From an uncultured Altererythrobacter sp. (GTDB lineage Bacteria; Pseudomonadota; Alphaproteobacteria; Sphingomonadales; Sphingomonadaceae), in assembly GCA_913056125.1 (NCBI GenBank), contig CAJXNC010000010.1, forward strand, positions 46,522 through 110,521: a stretch of 64,000 nt of DNA. The letters are read 5' to 3'. Of the stretch, positions 55,229 to 64,000 are shown one piece after another. How positions within the stretch are numbered: the first letter of the stretch is position 1; every line of letters begins with the position of its first letter. The position numbers and the translations under genes were made by a program. Below the pieces are notes generated by a model. The model was not told where the DNA came from. It saw only the letters and a program-made list of their open reading frames with translations, and ran no database searches.

Positions 55229-56437
55229 CTAGTCGGAATGCGATGCGGCGAGATGCTGTGACAGCAGGTCGCGGCCGTAATCGTTCCCGTTGGGCGTGCG
55301 CACGATAGAGTGGATGTGGTCGCGCGTGGGCTTGCCACGCTGGTTTATCATACCGGTGCCGACCGGGTTCTGGTGGTCGAATTCGATCAGCACCACCGGG
55401 CTGTGCACGCGGTAGTAGAAGACGGCGTCGTCCTCGCTTGAGCCGATCCAGGCGAAGTGCGTCTCATCGAGGTGTGCGGCGATCTCGTCCATGCGGATCG
55501 CTGCATGGCCTTCGTCCATCGCGCCGATATAGCTCTCGATCAGCGCCAGCAGCATTTGCCGCTGCAAGGGCGACATGGTCGAGCCGGACAGTCCGGCATA
55601 GTCGATCTCGCGATTGTCCTGGTAGGCGCCGGCGATCATGTTGTCCTCTGTCTTGGCCGCGCCGATGGTGGCAATCTCGCGCTGGGCGGGCGTCAGAGAT
55701 TGCATCAGGGCCAGACCAAGGTCTTGCTGCGCCTGCAGTACAACATTGCCTGCCGTGCTGCCCTGCCGCGAATGGACCGGCTCGCCGCCCCAGAATGTCG
55801 GCGTCATCACTACCTGGTCGCCGAGGACGAAATAGTTGATGATCAGGTGATGCCCGTCGAGCTGCCAGCCCCATGGCTCGGTCGCCGAGGGTGTTCCCAT
55901 GATGGTGAAGTAATAGAGCTCGGGGTCGAAGAAGTCGGCGATATCGGGGTTCAGTTCCTTGAGCGCCTGGTCGGTCAGCATGATTGCGCGGCTTTGCTCG
56001 ACCCCGCGCGCGCTGAGCGAGGCGGAAAGCAGCGCCATCGCCGCTTCTTTCTGCTCCGCGCTCATTTCGGCCAGCGGCGTCCCGCGGCGTGAATAGATGC
56101 CGTTGTCGACATTTAGCCAGCGTCGCCATTCAAGGTCCTGCACATGGAACTGCGTGCGCATGAGCTGAGACGGGGAGAGCGTTGCGAGGAAGGTGCTGGC
56201 CGCTTCACGTACGGGCTCGGTCGAAACGCCGGTGGATCGCAGAGGGAAAAGTCCGGACTGGATACCTGCGGAAGTATGGATGCCGACAAAGGGCTGGGCG
56301 AGTGCCTCGTCCTCCAACCCATGGAACCCCGCCTTTGCCGGCATGATGCCTGCGGGAAAACCCTGGCCCATGGCCGAACCTGCGATAGCAGCCAGCCCGG
56401 CGGCGATAATTCTCGGAATCACAACGGCGCGACGCAT
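55229..56437 (-). CDS. DUF3500 exported protein
   Basis: A 402-residue protein with a signal peptide (about 1-24, ending GSAMG). The DUF3500 signature regions are visible: LDGHHLIINYFV, TPTFWGGEP, YAGLSG and HFAWIGSSEDD, near-complete along the length, with a C-terminal DHIHSIVRTPNGNDYG. Members are exported and of unproven function. The Asp-Gly-His-His segment suggests metal or ligand binding. Confidence 0.88.
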   Translation of the reverse strand: MRRAVVIPRIIAAGLAAIAGSAMGQGFPAGIMPAKAGFHGLEDEALAQPFVGIHTSAGIQSGLFPLRSTGVSTEPVREAASTFLATLSPSQLMRTQFHVQDLEWRRWLNVDNGIYSRRGTPLAEMSAEQKEAAMALLSASLSARGVEQSRAIMLTDQALKELNPDIADFFDPELYYFTIMGTPSATEPWGWQLDGHHLIINYFVLGDQVVMTPTFWGGEPVHSRQGSTAGNVVLQAQQDLGLALMQSLTPAQREIATIGAAKTEDNMIAGAYQDNREIDYAGLSGSTMSPLQRQMLLALIESYIGAMDEGHAAIRMDEIAAHLDETHFAWIGSSEDDAVFYYRVHSPVVLIEFDHQNPVGTGMINQRGKPTRDHIHSIVRTPNGNDYGRDLLSQHLAASHSD

Positions 56438-56540
56438 AGTGGATATCCCCTAATCCCCAGCGCGACCCGGACTTGTTGTTGCCTGTTAAGTCATGCTTCC
56501 ATAAACGACGCAAGCTTCCTGAATTAGACAAGGCACTACC

Positions 56541-57782
56541 TTGATCCTGTCTCCTTTCGAATGGATGATCGCCAAGCGCTACATGCTTCCCGGCAAGGGA
56601 GAGGCGGTAATCGCGCTGGTCGCATCCATCTCCATTGGTGTCGTCATGTTGTCGGTTGCCATGCTCGTGATCGTGATGAGCGTGATGAACGGCTTTCGCG
56701 CCGAACTGCTCGACCGCATTACCGGGCTGAACGGCCATGCCGTGATCCAGGGCTATGGCGACCGGATCGATGACTGGCAGGCCGTGCTCGAAGAAGTCCG
56801 CGATACGCCGGGCGTCACGCGCGCTTCGCCGCTGATCGAAAAGCCGCTCTGGGCGAGCTTTAACGGGCGCGGCGATGCAGTGCTGGTGCGTGGCAATACG
56901 CAGGAAGATATCGACCGCTTGCGGCCTGACCTGCTGGCGGGCGATTTCGACAGCCTGGTTGAAGGCGAACGCAATGTCGCCATCGGTTCGCGCTTGGCAA
57001 TGAATCTTGGCTTGCGGCTGGGTGACACGATTACCATCGTCAATCCGCAAGGGCGCACCACGCCCTTCGGCACGGTTCCGCGACAGATCGGCTACACCGT
57101 CACCGCGCTGTTCGAAGTCGGCGTGTATGATTTCGACGAGCGTTTCATCGTCATGCCCATTCCCAATGCCCAGCAATTGCTGCTGACCGGCGACACGATC
57201 GGCATGATCGAGGTAACCACGGACGATGCCGACAAGGTCGAGGAATATCTCCAGCCCCTTGCCGAGGCCCTGGCCGGGCGCGCCGTGGTGACAAACTGGA
57301 AGAGCATGAATGCCTCCTTGTTCGAGGCTTTGCAGGTGGAACGCGTGGCGATGGCCTTTGCCTTGTCGATCATCGTGCTGGTGGCGGCGTTTAACATCCT
57401 TTCGTCGCTGGTCATGCTGGTGCGCAGCAAGACGCGCGATATCGCCATCATGCGGACCATGGGCGCGACGCGGAAAAGCCTGCTCAAGATATTCGTGACC
57501 ACGGGCTCGGTCATCGGGGCAATCGGGACGTTCGCGGGGCTTGCACTCGGCTTTGTAGTGCTAACCTTCCGCCAGCCCATCGTCGGTGTGATCGAGGCTG
57601 TGACGGGGCAGAACCTGTGGAATCCAGAAGTGCGGTTCCTCACCGAACTGCCCGCCCAGCCGGACGCGGTGGAGATTGTCGCGATTGCGGTCATGGCCAT
57701 GGGGCTGAGTTTCCTTGCCACGCTCTATCCAGCCTATCGTGCCGCCGGCACCGATCCGGTGGAGGTGCTGCGTTATGAGTGA
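56541..57782 (+). CDS. lolC: Lipoprotein-releasing ABC transporter permease LolC/LolE
   Basis: A 413-residue inner-membrane permease of the Lol system that extracts outer-membrane lipoproteins from the inner membrane. Four transmembrane segments are expected (near 20-45, 270-295, 320-345 and 375-400) around a large periplasmic domain. [23 protein letters not shown] region and [24 protein letters not shown] are family blocks. The start is TTG 56541 with AAGG about eight bases upstream. Only one permease is present, so it probably acts as a homodimer (LolF type). It overlaps lolD. Confidence 0.93.
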   Translation: MILSPFEWMIAKRYMLPGKGEAVIALVASISIGVVMLSVAMLVIVMSVMNGFRAELLDRITGLNGHAVIQGYGDRIDDWQAVLEEVRDTPGVTRASPLIEKPLWASFNGRGDAVLVRGNTQEDIDRLRPDLLAGDFDSLVEGERNVAIGSRLAMNLGLRLGDTITIVNPQGRTTPFGTVPRQIGYTVTALFEVGVYDFDERFIVMPIPNAQQLLLTGDTIGMIEVTTDDADKVEEYLQPLAEALAGRAVVTNWKSMNASLFEALQVERVAMAFALSIIVLVAAFNILSSLVMLVRSKTRDIAIMRTMGATRKSLLKIFVTTGSVIGAIGTFAGLALGFVVLTFRQPIVGVIEAVTGQNLWNPEVRFLTELPAQPDAVEIVAIAVMAMGLSFLATLYPAYRAAGTDPVEVLRYE

Positions 57783-58461
57783 TGTCATGACAGCGCCTGT
57801 CGTCCGCCTGCGGAACCTCACCCGCAACTTCGAACAGGGCGGCGTTACCATCGAGGTCCTGCGCGGCGTTGATCTCGACATAGCCTCAGGTGAAATCGTC
57901 GCGCTGCTCGGCCCCTCCGGTTCGGGGAAATCGACCATGCTGCAGGCCGTAGGCTTGCTGGAAGGGGGTTTCTCGGGCTCGATTGAACTGGCCGGCATTG
58001 ATGCCAGCTCGGCAAGCGCGTCCGAAAGGACCGCGCTGCGCCGGGAACATCTCGGCTTCGTCTATCAGTTCCATCACTTGCTGCCCGATTTCAGTGCGCA
58101 GGAAAACGTGATCATTCCGCAAATCCTGGTCGGCAAGCCGCGGTCCGAATGCGAGGAACGTGCGCGCGAACTGCTTGCCTCACTGGGCCTCGAACATCGC
58201 CTGACGCACCGGCCGAGCCAGCTTTCCGGTGGCGAGCAGCAGCGTGTCGCCGTGGCGCGCGCGCTGGCCAACAGTCCACGTCTGGTACTGGCGGATGAGC
58301 CCACGGGCAATCTCGACGAGGCGACTTCGGACAAGGTCTTCGCGCAGTTCCTCGAACTTGTGCGGGGTCAAGGAAGTGCTGCGCTTGTCGCGACACATAA
58401 TGAGAGGTTGGCCGCAAGGATGGACCGCGTGGTGCGGCTGCATGAAGGCCGGCTCGACTAA
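57775..58461 (+). CDS. lolD: Lipoprotein-releasing ABC transporter ATPase LolD
   Basis: A 228-residue ABC ATPase powering lipoprotein release. Walker [10 protein letters not shown] is at 46-54, the signature is [15 protein letters not shown] and Walker [14 protein letters not shown]. The Lol/MacB subfamily feature [15 protein letters not shown] is present. ATG 57775 overlaps the end of the permease gene by eight bases, showing translational coupling. Confidence 0.95.
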   Translation: MSDVMTAPVVRLRNLTRNFEQGGVTIEVLRGVDLDIASGEIVALLGPSGSGKSTMLQAVGLLEGGFSGSIELAGIDASSASASERTALRREHLGFVYQFHHLLPDFSAQENVIIPQILVGKPRSECEERARELLASLGLEHRLTHRPSQLSGGEQQRVAVARALANSPRLVLADEPTGNLDEATSDKVFAQFLELVRGQGSAALVATHNERLAARMDRVVRLHEGRLD

Positions 58462-58494
58462 CCCCTATCGTTTCAATCCTGGAAGGAGAGACCA

Positions 58495-58776
58495 ATGACC
58501 GATCATCCCAGCACTTTCCAAGGCGAGGGCGGATCAGGCTCCGGCGTGGATTGGGACGATCATGCGACGATTCACAAGAAGGATGACGGGCAGGGCGTAC
58601 TCGATGCGATGAAGGCGCTGCATCGCGGGACGCTGGCCGAAATGGTCGGCATGATTGCCAGCATGCCCAATGACATGCGTGGTGAATACGTAATCCAGAA
58701 GGCAGGCGATCACATGCTGGGCGTGGCCGAGATCATGGAACTGGCACGGCGCGAGGACTTTCCCGGCAAGGGCTGA
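58495..58776 (+). CDS. Small acidic protein of unknown function
   Basis: A 93-residue soluble protein without signal peptide. A Gly/Ser/Asp-rich start is followed by two predicted helices (about 32-90). I recognise no family. A very strong GGAAGGAGAG ribosome site lies before the ATG. It follows lolD by 33 bases and may share its transcript. Confidence 0.65.
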   Translation: MTDHPSTFQGEGGSGSGVDWDDHATIHKKDDGQGVLDAMKALHRGTLAEMVGMIASMPNDMRGEYVIQKAGDHMLGVAEIMELARREDFPGKG

Positions 58777-58841
58777 GGATATTCTGCCTGACAGGCGGAA
58801 GAAAGCGCGATAGTCTCTCCTGAAACCGGGAGGGTTCCACC

Positions 58842-59357
58842 ATGTTCACCGCTTTCGCAGCTCTGCTGCTCGCGCAGGCCGCCGCCGCAGAGGCGCCTGC
58901 CACACCGCCAACGCCTCCATGCGAGGCCGAAGTGCATCGGCAGTTCGATTTCTGGATCGGCGAATGGGATGTCTTTCCCAATGCTGGTGGCGACCAGGTA
59001 GCAACAAGCCGGATCGAGAGGGCCTCCAATGGCTGCGCCATCCGCGAGACATGGATGCCGCTTGGCGGGGGAGGCGGATCGAGTCTCTCGACCTACGATC
59101 CGCAGACATCGACATGGCACCAGCTCTGGGTTGGCGGGCAACCGGGCCGCGTGTTCTTCGAGGGCGGGCTTGTCGACGGAGCTATGGTGCTGACCGGCTA
59201 TTGGGGCACCGACAATGACGGCAAGGCGCAGCTCGTGCGCATGACCTACACGCTGAACGATGACGGCTCGGTGCGGCAATATGGGCAGGCGAGTTCGGAC
59301 CATGGACAAACGTGGGAGGATAATTTCGACCTGATCTATCGCCCGAAAGGTGAGTAA
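58842..59357 (+). CDS. Exported protein with FWIGEWDV motif (DUF1579-like)
   Basis: A 171-residue protein with a short signal peptide (MFTAFAALLLAQAAAA). The motif FDFWIGEWDVF near residue 35 and the repeated beta pattern (SLSTYDPQTSTWHQLWVGGQPG) resemble exported DUF1579-type proteins. Lipocalin-like binding of a small ligand is a guess. Two cysteines (about 26 and 66) might pair. Confidence 0.7.
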   Translation: MFTAFAALLLAQAAAAEAPATPPTPPCEAEVHRQFDFWIGEWDVFPNAGGDQVATSRIERASNGCAIRETWMPLGGGGGSSLSTYDPQTSTWHQLWVGGQPGRVFFEGGLVDGAMVLTGYWGTDNDGKAQLVRMTYTLNDDGSVRQYGQASSDHGQTWEDNFDLIYRPKGE

Positions 59358-59414
59358 CCTCTCCAGCCCTAGGGACGTATTGCTTGCAACACACAGGCAG
59401 GCGACAGGCATTTC

Positions 59415-59750
59415 ATGATCGAGGCATTTACCGACTGGTTTCTCTCGCTGGGTGCGAATTACGGCGTCAATCCGTGGATCTTCGGGGCGATCTATGTCGG
59501 CGCGATCCCGTTCTTCTTCGCTTCCATCGCCTGGCTGGTGAAGCGCGCACGAGCGCACCGCTCGACCGTCGTACCGACCCTTTGTGCGGGTTTCTGCTTC
59601 GTGTCTGCCTATCTCTATCTTGCCATTGCTGGGCGCAACATCCCGCTCTGGGTGTGGATATTCCTCGCCGTGCTGGTGGCCTATGGTGCGTGGTCGACAA
59701 TCCGCGATACGCGCAAGAAGATCGCTGCAGCGCGTGCCGAGGCCGAATAG
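59415..59750 (+). CDS. Small inner-membrane protein, three predicted segments
   Basis: A 111-residue protein with probable transmembrane segments near 22-41, 51-71 and 76-93 and a charged C-terminal tail (RDTRKKIAAARAEAE). Family not recognised. It lies between an exported protein and dnaE with its own AGG-containing site. Confidence 0.65.
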   Translation: MIEAFTDWFLSLGANYGVNPWIFGAIYVGAIPFFFASIAWLVKRARAHRSTVVPTLCAGFCFVSAYLYLAIAGRNIPLWVWIFLAVLVAYGAWSTIRDTRKKIAAARAEAE

Positions 59751-59807
59751 CTGTTGATAGGGACGCGCACCCGTTGCGCGGCGGAGCGAAGCGCCTAGTC
59801 TGGCAAA

Positions 59808-62800
59808 ATGTCCTTCGCACCTTTCGTCCCCTTGCGCGTTGTTTCCTCCTATTCGATGCTCGAAGGGGCGATCGACCCCAAGGAAATCGCCAAGCTGGCC
59901 AAGGAACGCGGCTTTCCCGCCATCGCCATTGCCGACCGCAACGGCCTTTACGGTTCGACTATGTTTGCCTCTGCCTGCATGGCGGAAGGCGTGCAGCCCA
60001 TCATCGGCACCTTGCTGGGTGTCGAGCGGGAGCCCGACGGGGCTATCGACTATCTGCCGCTCTATGCGCAGGACGAGGCCGGCTGGCTCAATTTGTGCCA
60101 TCTCGTCTCCTCGGCGCATCTCGACCGTCCGCTCGAGAAGGAGCCGCATGTCACGCTAGCCGCGCTTACAGGGCATACCGATGGTCTGATCGCGCTGTCG
60201 GGTGCGAGCGAGGGTGGCATCACGCGGCTTTGCGCCGATGGCAAGGAACTTCGCGCCGAAGAACTGGCCAAGCACCTGTCCGGCCTGTTTCCCGGGCGCT
60301 TCTATGTCGAGCTGGCACGGCGCGGGAATGCGGTTGAGGAGGCAGCGGAACAGGCGCTAATCGAGCTGGCCTACAAGCTCGACCTGCCACTGGTGGCGAC
60401 CAATCCTGCCAATTTCGCAGAGCCGCACATGCATGCTGCGCATGATGCCATGCTCTGTATCGCCAATTCGACGCAGATCGACAGCCCGGACCGCCCACGA
60501 TCCTCGCCGCAAAGCTTCGTCAAGACCGACAAGATGATGGAGGAGCTGTTTTCGGACTTGCCCGAAGCAACCTCCAACACGCTTGTCATCGCCCAGCGCT
60601 GCGCCTTCGCGCCGCCGCGTCGCAAACCGATCCTGCCCAGCCTTGCTGGCGACCTCGAGGGCGAGGCGAAGATGCTGGCAGAAGACGCGCGCAAGGGACT
60701 GGAAGAACGCCTTTCGGTTTATGAGGAGCTCTCGGAAGAAGACCGCAAGACATATTTCGACCGGCTCGAATACGAGGTCGGGATCATCGTCAATATGGGC
60801 TTCCCCGGCTACTTCCTGATCGTTGCCGACTTCATCAAATGGGCCAAGGCGCAGGGTATTCCGGTGGGGCCGGGGCGTGGTTCCGGCGCAGGTTCACTGG
60901 TCGCGTGGGCGCTGACAATTACCGACCTTGATCCAATAGCTTTGGGGTTGCTCTTCGAACGCTTTCTCAATCCGGAACGCGTTTCCATGCCCGACTTCGA
61001 CATCGATTTTTGCGAAACGCGGCGCGGCGAAGTGATCCGCTACGTGCAGCAGAAATACGGCCATGATCACGTCGCGCAGATTATCACTTTCGGCAAGATG
61101 AAGGCCCGCGCAGTGCTGCGCGACACCGGCCGCATCCTGCAAATGCCTTATGGCCAGGTGGACCGGCTGACCAAGATGGTGCCCAACCATCCCACCGATC
61201 CCTGGACGCTGCCGCGCGCGCTCAATGGCGTGTCCGAATTCAAGCGCGAATACGACAATGACAATGAGGTGAAGCGCCTGATCGATCTGGCGCTGCAGCT
61301 CGAAGGCTTTCCGCGCAATTCCTCCACCCATGCGGCGGGCGTGGTGATCGGGGATAGGCCGCTCGCCCAGCTTGTCCCGCTTTACCGCGATCCGCGTTCG
61401 GACATGCCGGTGACGCAGTTCGACATGAAGCATGTCGAGGATACGGGTCTGGTGAAGTTTGACTTCCTCGGCCTCAAGACGCTGAGTGTGCTGCGCAAGG
61501 CGGTCGACCTGCTGGAGCGGCGCGGGATCACTGTCGAGCTCGACCAGCTGCCGATGGATGACGAGCTCGTCTACGAGCTGATGAAGCGGGGCGACACGGT
61601 CGGTGTGTTCCAGCTGGAATCGGAAGGCATGCGCCGCACGCTGACCGCGGTGAAGCCGACCAAGTTCGAAGATATTATCGCGCTCGTCTCGCTCTACCGG
61701 CCGGGCCCGATGGACAACATCCCGCTCTTCGGCAAGCGCAAGGCGGGTGAGGAGCCGATCCATTACCCGCATCCCAAGCTGGAAGGCATCCTTGCCGAGA
61801 CCTACGGCATTTTCGTCTATCAGGAACAGGTCATGCAGGCCGCGCAGATCCTGGCCGGATACTCGCTCGGCGATGCCGACCTGCTGCGCCGGGCCATGGG
61901 CAAGAAGAATCAGGCGGAAATGGACAAGCAGCGGCAGCGTTTCATCGATGGCTGCCGCGAGGTTTCGCAGATCGAAAAGAACGAGGCGAACGAGCTGTTC
62001 GACTTGATCGACAAGTTCGCGGGATACGGTTTCAACAAGTCGCACGCCGCCGCCTATGCGCTGCTCTCCTACCAGACGGCCTGGCTCAAGACGCATTATC
62101 CGGAAGAGTTCTACGCCGCCTCCATGTGTTTCGACATGCACCAGTCGGAAAAGCTCTCCGTCTTTGTCGACGATGCACGCAAGAACGGTGTCGAAGTCCT
62201 CGCGCCCGATATCAATCGCAGCGAGGCCGAATTCACCGTCGAGCAGACCGATGAAGGGCACGCGGTGCGTTACGCGCTCGCCGGTATCCGCAATGTCGGC
62301 GAGAAGGCGATGGAAGCCGTGGTCGCAGAGCGAGAAACGGGTGGCAAGTTCTCCGATCTCGAGGATGTTTTCCGCCGCATGCCGGCAGGAGCGATGAATC
62401 GCCGCCAGCTTGAAGGCCTTGCCGGATCGGGGGCCTTTGACAGCCTCGAGCCCAATCGTGCCAAGGTGCTGGCCAATGCGGACATGTTGCTGGCCGTGGC
62501 AGATGCAGCGATGCGCGAGCGCACCAGTGGCCAGGCGGGCCTGTTCGGCGGGGACGACCATGCCGAGCCTTCGCTCAAACTCGAGGGTGCCGAGCCGTGG
62601 AACCGCGCCGAACAGATGGCTGCCGAGCGCGATAATTTCGGCTTCTATTTCGCCGCGCATCCTGTCACCGAATTCAAGATGATCGCCTCCGCCAATGGCG
62701 CGCGGAGCTATGCCTCGCTGATGGAAGGAGGCGTATCGGGTGGCAGGCAGAACGCCGTGATGGCGGCACTTGTCGAAAGCGTCAGCAAGGGGCGTACGCG

Positions 62801-63272
62801 GCGCGGCGGCGAGTTCATTCGCGCCGACTTCTCCGATTCATCGGGCCAGTTCAGCGCCGCCTGCTTTGAGGAAGGACTGGTCGAGAGCTTCCAGCGCTGG
62901 GCCAAGGAAGGGACCTGCGTGCTGCTCAATGTCGAGCTCGATGCGCCAAGCCCCGACGAACCGCCGCGCGTCACAGTGCGCGGGGCGAGGCCGCTTGCCG
63001 AGGTGACGAGTTCCGCACGCATGTTGCTGGAGCTGGAACTGCATGAACTTGGCGCGCTGTCTGCGCTCACCGAGGCGCTGCAACCGGGCAAGCCCGGCCA
63101 TGGCGAAGTGCTGGTCCATCTTGTCATCGGCGAGGGGGAGGATCCTGTGCTGCGCCTGGGCCGCGATTTTGCGCTCGATGGCGAGCTGGTCGACCGGCTG
63201 ACACAAGTTCCCGGGATCGGGCAGGTCCGGCTTGGCCCGAGGCGCGGGCCGTCGCTCAAGCTGGTCGCCTAG
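59808..63272 (+). CDS. dnaE: DNA polymerase III alpha subunit
   Basis: A 1154-residue replicative polymerase. Order: PHP domain (about 1-270), palm with the metal-binding Asp pair in PDFDIDF (Asp398, Asp400), thumb/fingers with GRGSGAGSLVAW and GYGFNKSHAAAYALLSYQTAW, HhH and OB-fold C-terminal parts. The PHP metal site is degraded: the usual HxH reads VVSSYS, so proofreading must come from a separate epsilon subunit, as in E. coli. Length is normal for the DnaE1 group. Its stop overlaps the convergent RhtB-type gene by four bases. Confidence 0.97.
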   Translation: MSFAPFVPLRVVSSYSMLEGAIDPKEIAKLAKERGFPAIAIADRNGLYGSTMFASACMAEGVQPIIGTLLGVEREPDGAIDYLPLYAQDEAGWLNLCHLVSSAHLDRPLEKEPHVTLAALTGHTDGLIALSGASEGGITRLCADGKELRAEELAKHLSGLFPGRFYVELARRGNAVEEAAEQALIELAYKLDLPLVATNPANFAEPHMHAAHDAMLCIANSTQIDSPDRPRSSPQSFVKTDKMMEELFSDLPEATSNTLVIAQRCAFAPPRRKPILPSLAGDLEGEAKMLAEDARKGLEERLSVYEELSEEDRKTYFDRLEYEVGIIVNMGFPGYFLIVADFIKWAKAQGIPVGPGRGSGAGSLVAWALTITDLDPIALGLLFERFLNPERVSMPDFDIDFCETRRGEVIRYVQQKYGHDHVAQIITFGKMKARAVLRDTGRILQMPYGQVDRLTKMVPNHPTDPWTLPRALNGVSEFKREYDNDNEVKRLIDLALQLEGFPRNSSTHAAGVVIGDRPLAQLVPLYRDPRSDMPVTQFDMKHVEDTGLVKFDFLGLKTLSVLRKAVDLLERRGITVELDQLPMDDELVYELMKRGDTVGVFQLESEGMRRTLTAVKPTKFEDIIALVSLYRPGPMDNIPLFGKRKAGEEPIHYPHPKLEGILAETYGIFVYQEQVMQAAQILAGYSLGDADLLRRAMGKKNQAEMDKQRQRFIDGCREVSQIEKNEANELFDLIDKFAGYGFNKSHAAAYALLSYQTAWLKTHYPEEFYAASMCFDMHQSEKLSVFVDDARKNGVEVLAPDINRSEAEFTVEQTDEGHAVRYALAGIRNVGEKAMEAVVAERETGGKFSDLEDVFRRMPAGAMNRRQLEGLAGSGAFDSLEPNRAKVLANADMLLAVADAAMRERTSGQAGLFGGDDHAEPSLKLEGAEPWNRAEQMAAERDNFGFYFAAHPVTEFKMIASANGARSYASLMEGGVSGGRQNAVMAALVESVSKGRTRRGGEFIRADFSDSSGQFSAACFEEGLVESFQRWAKEGTCVLLNVELDAPSPDEPPRVTVRGARPLAEVTSSARMLLELELHELGALSALTEALQPGKPGHGEVLVHLVIGEGEDPVLRLGRDFALDGELVDRLTQVPGIGQVRLGPRRGPSLKLVA

Positions 63273-63868
63273 ACGACCTTCGCAAACAGCATGGGCAGCG
63301 AGGATCCTGTCAGCAGCAATGCCATCACGACATTGAAGATACGAAAGTGGCTGTCCTTGTGCAGCAGCTTCTGCACCGCTTCGCCGGCGAACAGCCAGAT
63401 GGCGGTGCAGGGTATTCCCGATAGGCCGAAGACCAGCGTGACCAGCGCGATATCGCCCGCGCTATCGCCCGGAGCGTAGATCGAGATCGCCGAAAGGGCC
63501 ATGATCCACGCCTTGGGATTGATCCATTGGAAGGCGGCTGCCTGCAGGAAGGTGAGCGGGCGGAGCTGGCCTTCGCCCGGATCGGCGCGCCTGGCATTGG
63601 CAATTTTCCAGCTCAGCCACAGGATGATGGCGCCGCAGACCAGCCGGAAACCGAGTTCGATCACCGGATGGCTCATGAACAGGGCTCCCGCTCCCATGCC
63701 GCCGATAAACATCATCAGCAGGAAGCCGATATGGATGCCGGCCCAATGCGGCAGGCTCTTCATAATGCCGAAATTGGCACCCGAGGTCATGATCATGAGG
63801 TTGTTGGGACCGGGCGTGATCGACGCGGCGAAGGCGAAAAGCACGAGTCCTATTATCCAGCTATCCAT
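63269..63868 (-). CDS. LysE/RhtB-family exporter
   Basis: A 199-residue inner-membrane protein with about six transmembrane segments, likely exporting amino acids or their derivatives. The family motif SITPGPNNLMI is at about 16-26, and the FQWINPKAWIMAL block is typical. The substrate cannot be read. It ends within dnaE, tail to tail. Confidence 0.9.
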   Translation of the reverse strand: MDSWIIGLVLFAFAASITPGPNNLMIMTSGANFGIMKSLPHWAGIHIGFLLMMFIGGMGAGALFMSHPVIELGFRLVCGAIILWLSWKIANARRADPGEGQLRPLTFLQAAAFQWINPKAWIMALSAISIYAPGDSAGDIALVTLVFGLSGIPCTAIWLFAGEAVQKLLHKDSHFRIFNVVMALLLTGSSLPMLFAKVV

Positions 63869-63923
63869 GCCGCGCTTCTAGCGGCCTTCGCTGCGCAGAA
63901 AATGGCAAAGTTGCAGCCGAAAC

Positions 63924-63958
63924 AAAAAAGGGCCGGGAGTTTCCTCCCGGCCCCTTTT
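63924..63958 (-). terminator. Bidirectional intrinsic terminator
   Basis: A perfect 10-bp stem (63930-63939 with 63944-63953) with a TTTC loop, flanked by six A on the left and TTTT on the right. On the minus strand it ends with six T and lies 22 bases after the stop codon of the gene running in from the right edge. Confidence 0.88.
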
Positions 63959-63979
63959 GTCTGACCAAGTGGTCTTTGC

Positions 63980-64000
63980 TTACATGCCCGAATTACATAC
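63980..64000 (-). CDS. Last codons of a minus-strand gene running off the window
   Basis: An open frame from the right edge gives VCNSGM and a TAA stop at 63980-63982. Six codons are too few to name the protein. The strong terminator immediately beyond the stop on the same strand is the main support for a real gene end here. Confidence 0.4.
   Translation of the reverse strand, partial: VCNSGM

Noticed and set aside
1..64000. Mobile elements or CRISPR arrays
   Set aside because: No transposase, integrase, direct-repeat array or target-site duplication was found; gene order and composition look uniform.

Overview
The window is a GC-rich, gene-dense chromosomal segment from an alphaproteobacterium. 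It most likely comes from Sphingomonadales, perhaps close to Erythrobacteraceae. That placement is an inference from gene content: a DivL-type tyrosine pseudo-kinase, AddAB instead of RecBCD, the mfd-sdhE-recG block, the AmgK-MurU muropeptide recycling pair and a NasT/NasS nitrate regulatory pair. I see no insertion sequence, prophage, CRISPR array or rRNA operon. There is one tRNA gene, tRNA-Asn.

Left part (1-15.8 kb). The 3' end of a divergent MurA-family gene is followed by an exported HAD phosphatase lipoprotein and a Prx5-type peroxiredoxin with a clear terminator. Then comes ahcY, preceded by a strongly structured leader. A hairpin-rich gap leads into a tightly overlapping run divL-tsaE-amgK-murU-addB-addA, followed by trxA. 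This run links cell-cycle control, tRNA modification, wall recycling and double-strand break repair.

Middle left (15.8-26 kb). An IMPase-family phosphatase and argJ lie on the minus strand. The plus strand carries a small exported protein, secA, an OafA-like acyltransferase fused to an SGNH esterase domain, an SMP-30 lactonase, an MFS transporter and a methyltransferase-fold lipoprotein.

Nitrate assimilation island (26-40.7 kb). NasT (ANTAR RNA-binding antiterminator) and NasS (nitrate sensor) precede two transcription units. The first is nrtA-nrtB-nrtCD-porin (uptake). The second is nirB-nirD-nasA-globin-cobA (reduction of nitrate and nitrite, NO handling, and precorrin-2 for siroheme). Each unit starts with a leader in which two small stem-loops precede an intrinsic terminator. 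The second stem-loop has a hexaloop with A at position 1 and G at position 4, and its 3' arm is also the 5' arm of the terminator. This matches the known ANTAR attenuation design, so the circuit can be read from DNA: NasS senses nitrate, releases NasT, NasT stabilises the stem-loops, and transcription reads through into both operons.

Right part (40.7-64 kb). This holds tRNA-Asn, NAD kinase, a stand-alone EAL phosphodiesterase, a XAT-family acetyltransferase, a DUF4168 protein, mfd, sdhE, a host-attachment-type protein, recG, a TIR-TolB-like-TPR protein, a zinc-ribbon protein, an SDR, an aldehyde dehydrogenase, a DUF3500 protein, lolCD, three small unknown proteins, dnaE and an RhtB-type exporter. 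At the right edge the last codons and terminator of a further minus-strand gene are visible.

Most of the window is ordinary housekeeping DNA. The items most worth a second look are the paired NasT attenuators, the structured ahcY leader, the Tyr-for-His DivL kinase, the TIR-TPR protein and the divergent MurA-like enzyme.
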